Of a DNA stretch of 64,000 nucleotides, positions 61,427 to 64,000 are shown piece by piece. The stretch spans positions 1-64,000 of the forward strand of contig VFZN01000007.1 of assembly GCA_016871195.1 (NCBI GenBank). The letters run 5' to 3'. Position 1 is the stretch's first letter. Each line of letters opens with the position of its first letter. A program made the position numbers and the translations under genes. Source of the DNA: Acidobacteriota bacterium. GTDB lineage: Bacteria > Acidobacteriota > Vicinamibacteria > Vicinamibacterales > UBA2999. The notes under the pieces are model-generated. The model made no database searches. It was given only the letters and a program-made list of their open reading frames with translations, and had not been told where the DNA came from.

Positions 61427-61432
61427 AGAATA
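61427..61432 (-). promoter_or_regulatory. Candidate -10 box of speA
   Basis: TATTCT on the minus strand, 12 bases before the ATG at 61414, just after the stop of the thioesterase gene. speA could be transcribed alone or with that gene. Confidence 0.35.
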
Positions 61433-61451
61433 ACGTCGCCGTCCTCGGAAG

Positions 61452-61865
61452 TTAAGAAAAATCCGGCCCACTCCCGGCCGGCAGCCCGTCGGGCGCGACC
61501 GGAATGGGCTGTCCGGTGGCGTCGACGGCCACCAGCACAACCTCAGCGTCCGTCACCTTGACGCGCTCGCCGCGGTGACCGGCACTCCAGCGCTCCGCCT
61601 CGACCTCGACCCAGACGGTGACCGAAGTGCGTCCCACGCGACGCGTCTCCGTGTAAAAATTCACCAGGTCGCCCACGAACACCGGGGCATGAAATTCCAC
61701 CGCGCGCATGGCCGCCGTGACGTAGCGGAGCGGCGCGACCTTACGGGCCTCGACCGCAGACGCCAGATCGATATGCGACAGGATGACGCCGCCGAAAATG
61801 GTGCCCAGCTGGTTGGTGTCTTTCGGCAGGAGCAGCACTTTGATGGCCGGGATGCGTTCAGTCAT
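61452..61865 (-). CDS. Acyl-CoA thioesterase, hotdog fold (YciA/BACH-like)
   Basis: A 137-residue single hotdog domain. It matches YciA-type thioesterases: KVLLLPKDTNQLGTIFGGVIL with the catalytic Asp-Asn pair region, SHIDLASAVEARKVA, and AMRAVEFHAPVFVGDLVNFYTE. These cleave a range of acyl-CoAs in the cytoplasm. It sits 37 bases upstream of speA on the same strand, which gives no obvious functional link. A TAGAGT box lies 6 bases upstream of the ATG. Confidence 0.9.
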   Translation of the reverse strand: MTERIPAIKVLLLPKDTNQLGTIFGGVILSHIDLASAVEARKVAPLRYVTAAMRAVEFHAPVFVGDLVNFYTETRRVGRTSVTVWVEVEAERWSAGHRGERVKVTDAEVVLVAVDATGQPIPVAPDGLPAGSGPDFS

Positions 61866-61871
61866 GTCTGT

Positions 61872-61877
61872 ACTCTA
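61872..61877 (-). promoter_or_regulatory. Candidate -10 box of the thioesterase gene, leaderless
   Basis: TAGAGT on the minus strand, 6 bases before the ATG at 61865. It is part of TACTCTA (61871-61877), which is also a TANNNT box on the plus strand. Confidence 0.45.
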
Positions 61878-61881
61878 CACT
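61876..61881 (+). promoter_or_regulatory. Candidate -10 box of thrB
   Basis: TACACT ends 11 bases before the ATG at 61893 and overlaps the divergent thioesterase box by two bases. Confidence 0.4.
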
Positions 61882-61892
61882 TCGATTCCGTC

Positions 61893-62825
61893 ATGATTGC
61901 GGCATTTGCTCCGGCCACCGTCTCGAATGTGTCGTGTGGCTTCGATGTGCTGGGCTTCGCCCTCGATGCCCCAGGCGATCTGGTCATCGCGGAACCCTCG
62001 TCAGAGCCTGGGGTCGTCATCCGGGCCATCGAGGGCGACGGCGGGCGACTGTCGCGGGATGTCGGGAAGAACACCGCCGGCGCGGCCGTGGCGGCCCTGC
62101 TGCAACACCTGCAGGCCGCGAGGGGCGTGGCTCTCACGATTCAGAAGGGGCTGCCGCTCGAGAGCGGAATCGGCTCGAGTGGCGCGAGCGCGGTGGCCGC
62201 CGTCGTGGCCGTGAATGAACTGCTTGGGCGCCCGGCATCGTCAGCGGTGCTGCTGGCGTGTGCGATGCAGGGAGAAGTGGCCGGATGCGGTGCCGCTCAT
62301 CCGGACAACGTCGCGCCATCACTGCTAGGAGGCTTTGTGCTGGCGCGGCAGGTCTCGCCACCCGATGTGGTGCGGTTGCCGGTGCCCGAGGGGCTGGCGT
62401 GCGCGCTGCTGCATCCGCATCTCCGGGTGAACACCGGCGAGTCGCGAGCGCTGCTGGGCGACATGGTGCCGCTGAAGGATGCCGTGCGGCAGTGGGGCAA
62501 CCTCGGAGCGCTCGTTGCCGCGCTGTACACAAGCGACCGCGCGCTGCTCGCGCGCTCGATGGTCGACCTGGTGGCCGAGCCCAAGCGTGCGGGGCTGGTG
62601 CCGGGCTTCTACACGGTGAAGCAGGCTGCCCTCGATGCCGGTGCTCTGGGCGCCTCGCTCTCCGGGTCAGGGCCGTCGATCTTCGCGCTCACTGCGACGG
62701 TCGCCGATGCCGAGCGCGTGGGTGCAGCCATGCAGGTGGCATTTGGCGCGATATCTGATGTGGGCAGTGATCTGCACGTGTCGCTGGTGGGTCGCGCCGG
62801 GGCGCGCGTGGTCAGCCTGCCATGA
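61893..62825 (+). CDS. thrB: Homoserine kinase
   Basis: A GHMP-family kinase of 310 residues that phosphorylates homoserine for threonine synthesis. It starts MIAAFAPATVSNVSCGFDVLG, typical for ThrB. The ATP-binding loop is LPLESGIGSSGASAVAAV, and the C-terminal GHMP motif is GASLSGSGPSIFAL. The length matches the family. A longer frame upstream runs antisense to the thioesterase gene and is rejected. Its stop overlaps the thrC start (ATGA), so the pair is translationally coupled. Confidence 0.95.
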   Translation: MIAAFAPATVSNVSCGFDVLGFALDAPGDLVIAEPSSEPGVVIRAIEGDGGRLSRDVGKNTAGAAVAALLQHLQAARGVALTIQKGLPLESGIGSSGASAVAAVVAVNELLGRPASSAVLLACAMQGEVAGCGAAHPDNVAPSLLGGFVLARQVSPPDVVRLPVPEGLACALLHPHLRVNTGESRALLGDMVPLKDAVRQWGNLGALVAALYTSDRALLARSMVDLVAEPKRAGLVPGFYTVKQAALDAGALGASLSGSGPSIFALTATVADAERVGAAMQVAFGAISDVGSDLHVSLVGRAGARVVSLP

Positions 62826-64000
62826 TGTGCGTCAGTACCCGGGGGCGTGCGCCGCGCGTCAACTTCCGCACTGCTGTGCTGGCGGGCCTGGCGCCGGATG
62901 GTGGCCTCTATGTGCCCGAGTCGTGGCCCCGCCTCGAGGCAGACGCGTGGCATCGCCTGCGTGGAGCATCGCTGGCCGAGATTGGCGTGGCGACCATGGG
63001 GGCCTTCATGGACGACAGCCTCGACGGGGCCTCGCTGCGGGCGCTGCTGGCCGAGGCCATCAACTTTCCGGTCCCGATCGTTCCCTTGACCAATGACCTG
63101 TCCGTGGTTGAGCTCTTCCACGGACCGACGTTCGCGTTCAAGGATTTTGGCGCGCGGGTGCTGGCGAGACTGATGTCACGCTGGCACACCGATGACGCGC
63201 ATCCGCTGACGGTGCTGGTGGCGACGTCCGGCGATACGGGAGGAGCAGTGGCGCAGGCGTTTCACGGTGTCCCGCGCACCCGTGTGGTGGTCCTGTATCC
63301 CCATGGGCGAGTGAGCGCCGTTCAGGAAGCGCAGTTCACGACGCTCGGGGGGAATGTGCGGGCCGTGGCCGTCGAGGGCTCCTTCGACGACTGCCAGCGG
63401 CTGGCCAAGGAGGCCTTTGCCGATGCAGGCCTGCGTGACGCCGCGCACCTGACCTCAGCCAACTCGATCAGCCTCGGCCGTCTGCTGCCGCAAATGGTCT
63501 ATTACGCCTGCGCCGCAGTGCAGCATTGTGGTCCGGCGCCGCTGGCCATCTGCGTGCCCAGCGGGAATGTGGGGAATCTGGCGGCCGGCCTGATGGTGCA
63601 GCGCCTCGGGGCACCCATCGTGCGGTTCCATGCCGCGACCAACGTCAATGACACGGTGCCGCGCTATCTAGAGACTGGACACCTCGAGGTGCGGCCGTCA
63701 GTGGCCACGATCTCGAACGCGATGGACGTGGGTAATCCCAGCAATCTCGAACGCGTACGCTGGATGTTCGGCGATGACCTGCAGGCCGTGCGGCAGCGTG
63801 TGGGAGGTAGTGCCCACGGAGATGCGGAGGTGCGCGATGCCATGCGTACGCTCGACCACGCCTTCGGATATGTGGCGGATCCGCACACGGCCGTCGGCTA
63901 TCTCGGGGCCCAAGTGCACTTGGGCAGGCATCCAGGCGACCATGTGATGGTGCTGTCGACGGCACACCCCGCCAAATTCGGGGACGTAGTCCACGCCGCC
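62822..64000 (+). CDS. thrC: Threonine synthase, 3' end outside the window
   Basis: The frame is open from the ATG at 62822 to the window end, 393 codons; the usual length is 400-480, so only the C-terminus is missing. It makes threonine from O-phosphohomoserine with PLP. The start MMCVSTRGRAPRVNFRTAVL is followed by APDGGLYVPE, the PLP Lys107 in FAFKDFGARV, the phosphate-binding ATSGDTGGAVAQAF and the late segment TAHPAKFGDVV. A second ATG at 62825 is also possible. Together with thrB it forms the end of the threonine pathway. Confidence 0.95.
   Translation, partial: MMCVSTRGRAPRVNFRTAVLAGLAPDGGLYVPESWPRLEADAWHRLRGASLAEIGVATMGAFMDDSLDGASLRALLAEAINFPVPIVPLTNDLSVVELFHGPTFAFKDFGARVLARLMSRWHTDDAHPLTVLVATSGDTGGAVAQAFHGVPRTRVVVLYPHGRVSAVQEAQFTTLGGNVRAVAVEGSFDDCQRLAKEAFADAGLRDAAHLTSANSISLGRLLPQMVYYACAAVQHCGPAPLAICVPSGNVGNLAAGLMVQRLGAPIVRFHAATNVNDTVPRYLETGHLEVRPSVATISNAMDVGNPSNLERVRWMFGDDLQAVRQRVGGSAHGDAEVRDAMRTLDHAFGYVADPHTAVGYLGAQVHLGRHPGDHVMVLSTAHPAKFGDVVHAA

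Noticed and set aside
60062-61561. A 499-codon plus-strand frame opposite speA
   Set aside because: Antisense shadow of speA; no recognisable domain.
62822-64000. thrC as a truncated pseudogene
   Set aside because: The frame simply runs off the window end with all motifs intact.

Overview
The window is a gene-dense stretch of high-GC (well above 60% by eye) bacterial chromosome with 52 protein genes or gene remnants and no rRNA, tRNA, insertion sequence or CRISPR array that I could see. Lipid A genes (lpxD, lpxB), TolC-type and DUF5916 outer-membrane proteins and many exported hydrolases point to a diderm. The mix (several M16 peptidases, a DUF5916 beta-barrel protein, an SWIB protein with a histone H1-like tail, epimerase-type threonine dehydrogenase) resembles Acidobacteriota, perhaps Vicinamibacteria. 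That placement is an inference from gene content, not a database result.

Layout. 1-6100 (+): end of a possible zinc hydrolase, a membrane protein, then lpxD / M16 peptidase / M16-like partner / lpxB, all joined by 4-base overlaps. 6167-12471 (+): aconitase, queG, UPF0301, an M49-like lipoprotein and a cut-off MgtC/DUF4010 fragment. 12468-18462 (-): copper-handling operon (Cys/His-rich exported protein, multicopper oxidase, TolC-like protein, CopA ATPase, UspA). 18452-20784 (-): a zinc-ribbon protein and an ADP-forming acyl-CoA synthetase interrupted by two stop codons. 20828-26798: typA, SWIB/H1-like protein, glutamate dehydrogenase, a conserved hypothetical, TerC, hydrolase. 26876-38286: DUF5916 protein, DUF72, rsgA, tandem cyclophilin, M20 peptidase, dut-dinB, large M16 peptidase. 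38320-46784: EttA-type ABC-F, DinB-family protein, amidohydrolase-like pseudoenzyme, UbiD, frameshifted apaG, exporter, GYF-AIM24 protein. 46845-51681: MBL-fold protein, small proteins, threonine dehydrogenase, quinone oxidoreductase, MFS transporter. 51712-56345 (-): ArsR-methyltransferase regulator and metH. 56564-64000: DUF349 protein, speA and thioesterase (-), thrB-thrC (+, thrC runs off the end).

The most striking non-coding signal is promoter placement. At least ten genes have a TANNNT -10 box ending 5-8 bases (most often exactly 6) before the start codon, which puts the expected transcription start on the start codon itself. This suggests widespread leaderless mRNAs. In places one TANNNTA box can serve two divergent genes.

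Other points of interest: an amidohydrolase-fold lipoprotein that has lost all recognisable metal-ligand motifs, a palindrome over the -10 box of the arsR-metH operon, three damaged genes (acyl-CoA synthetase, apaG, MgtC-like), and hairpins whose loops contain the stop codons of converging genes. No gene-free stretch exceeds 300 bases. The two longest (22670-22935 and 56346-56563) are described as features.
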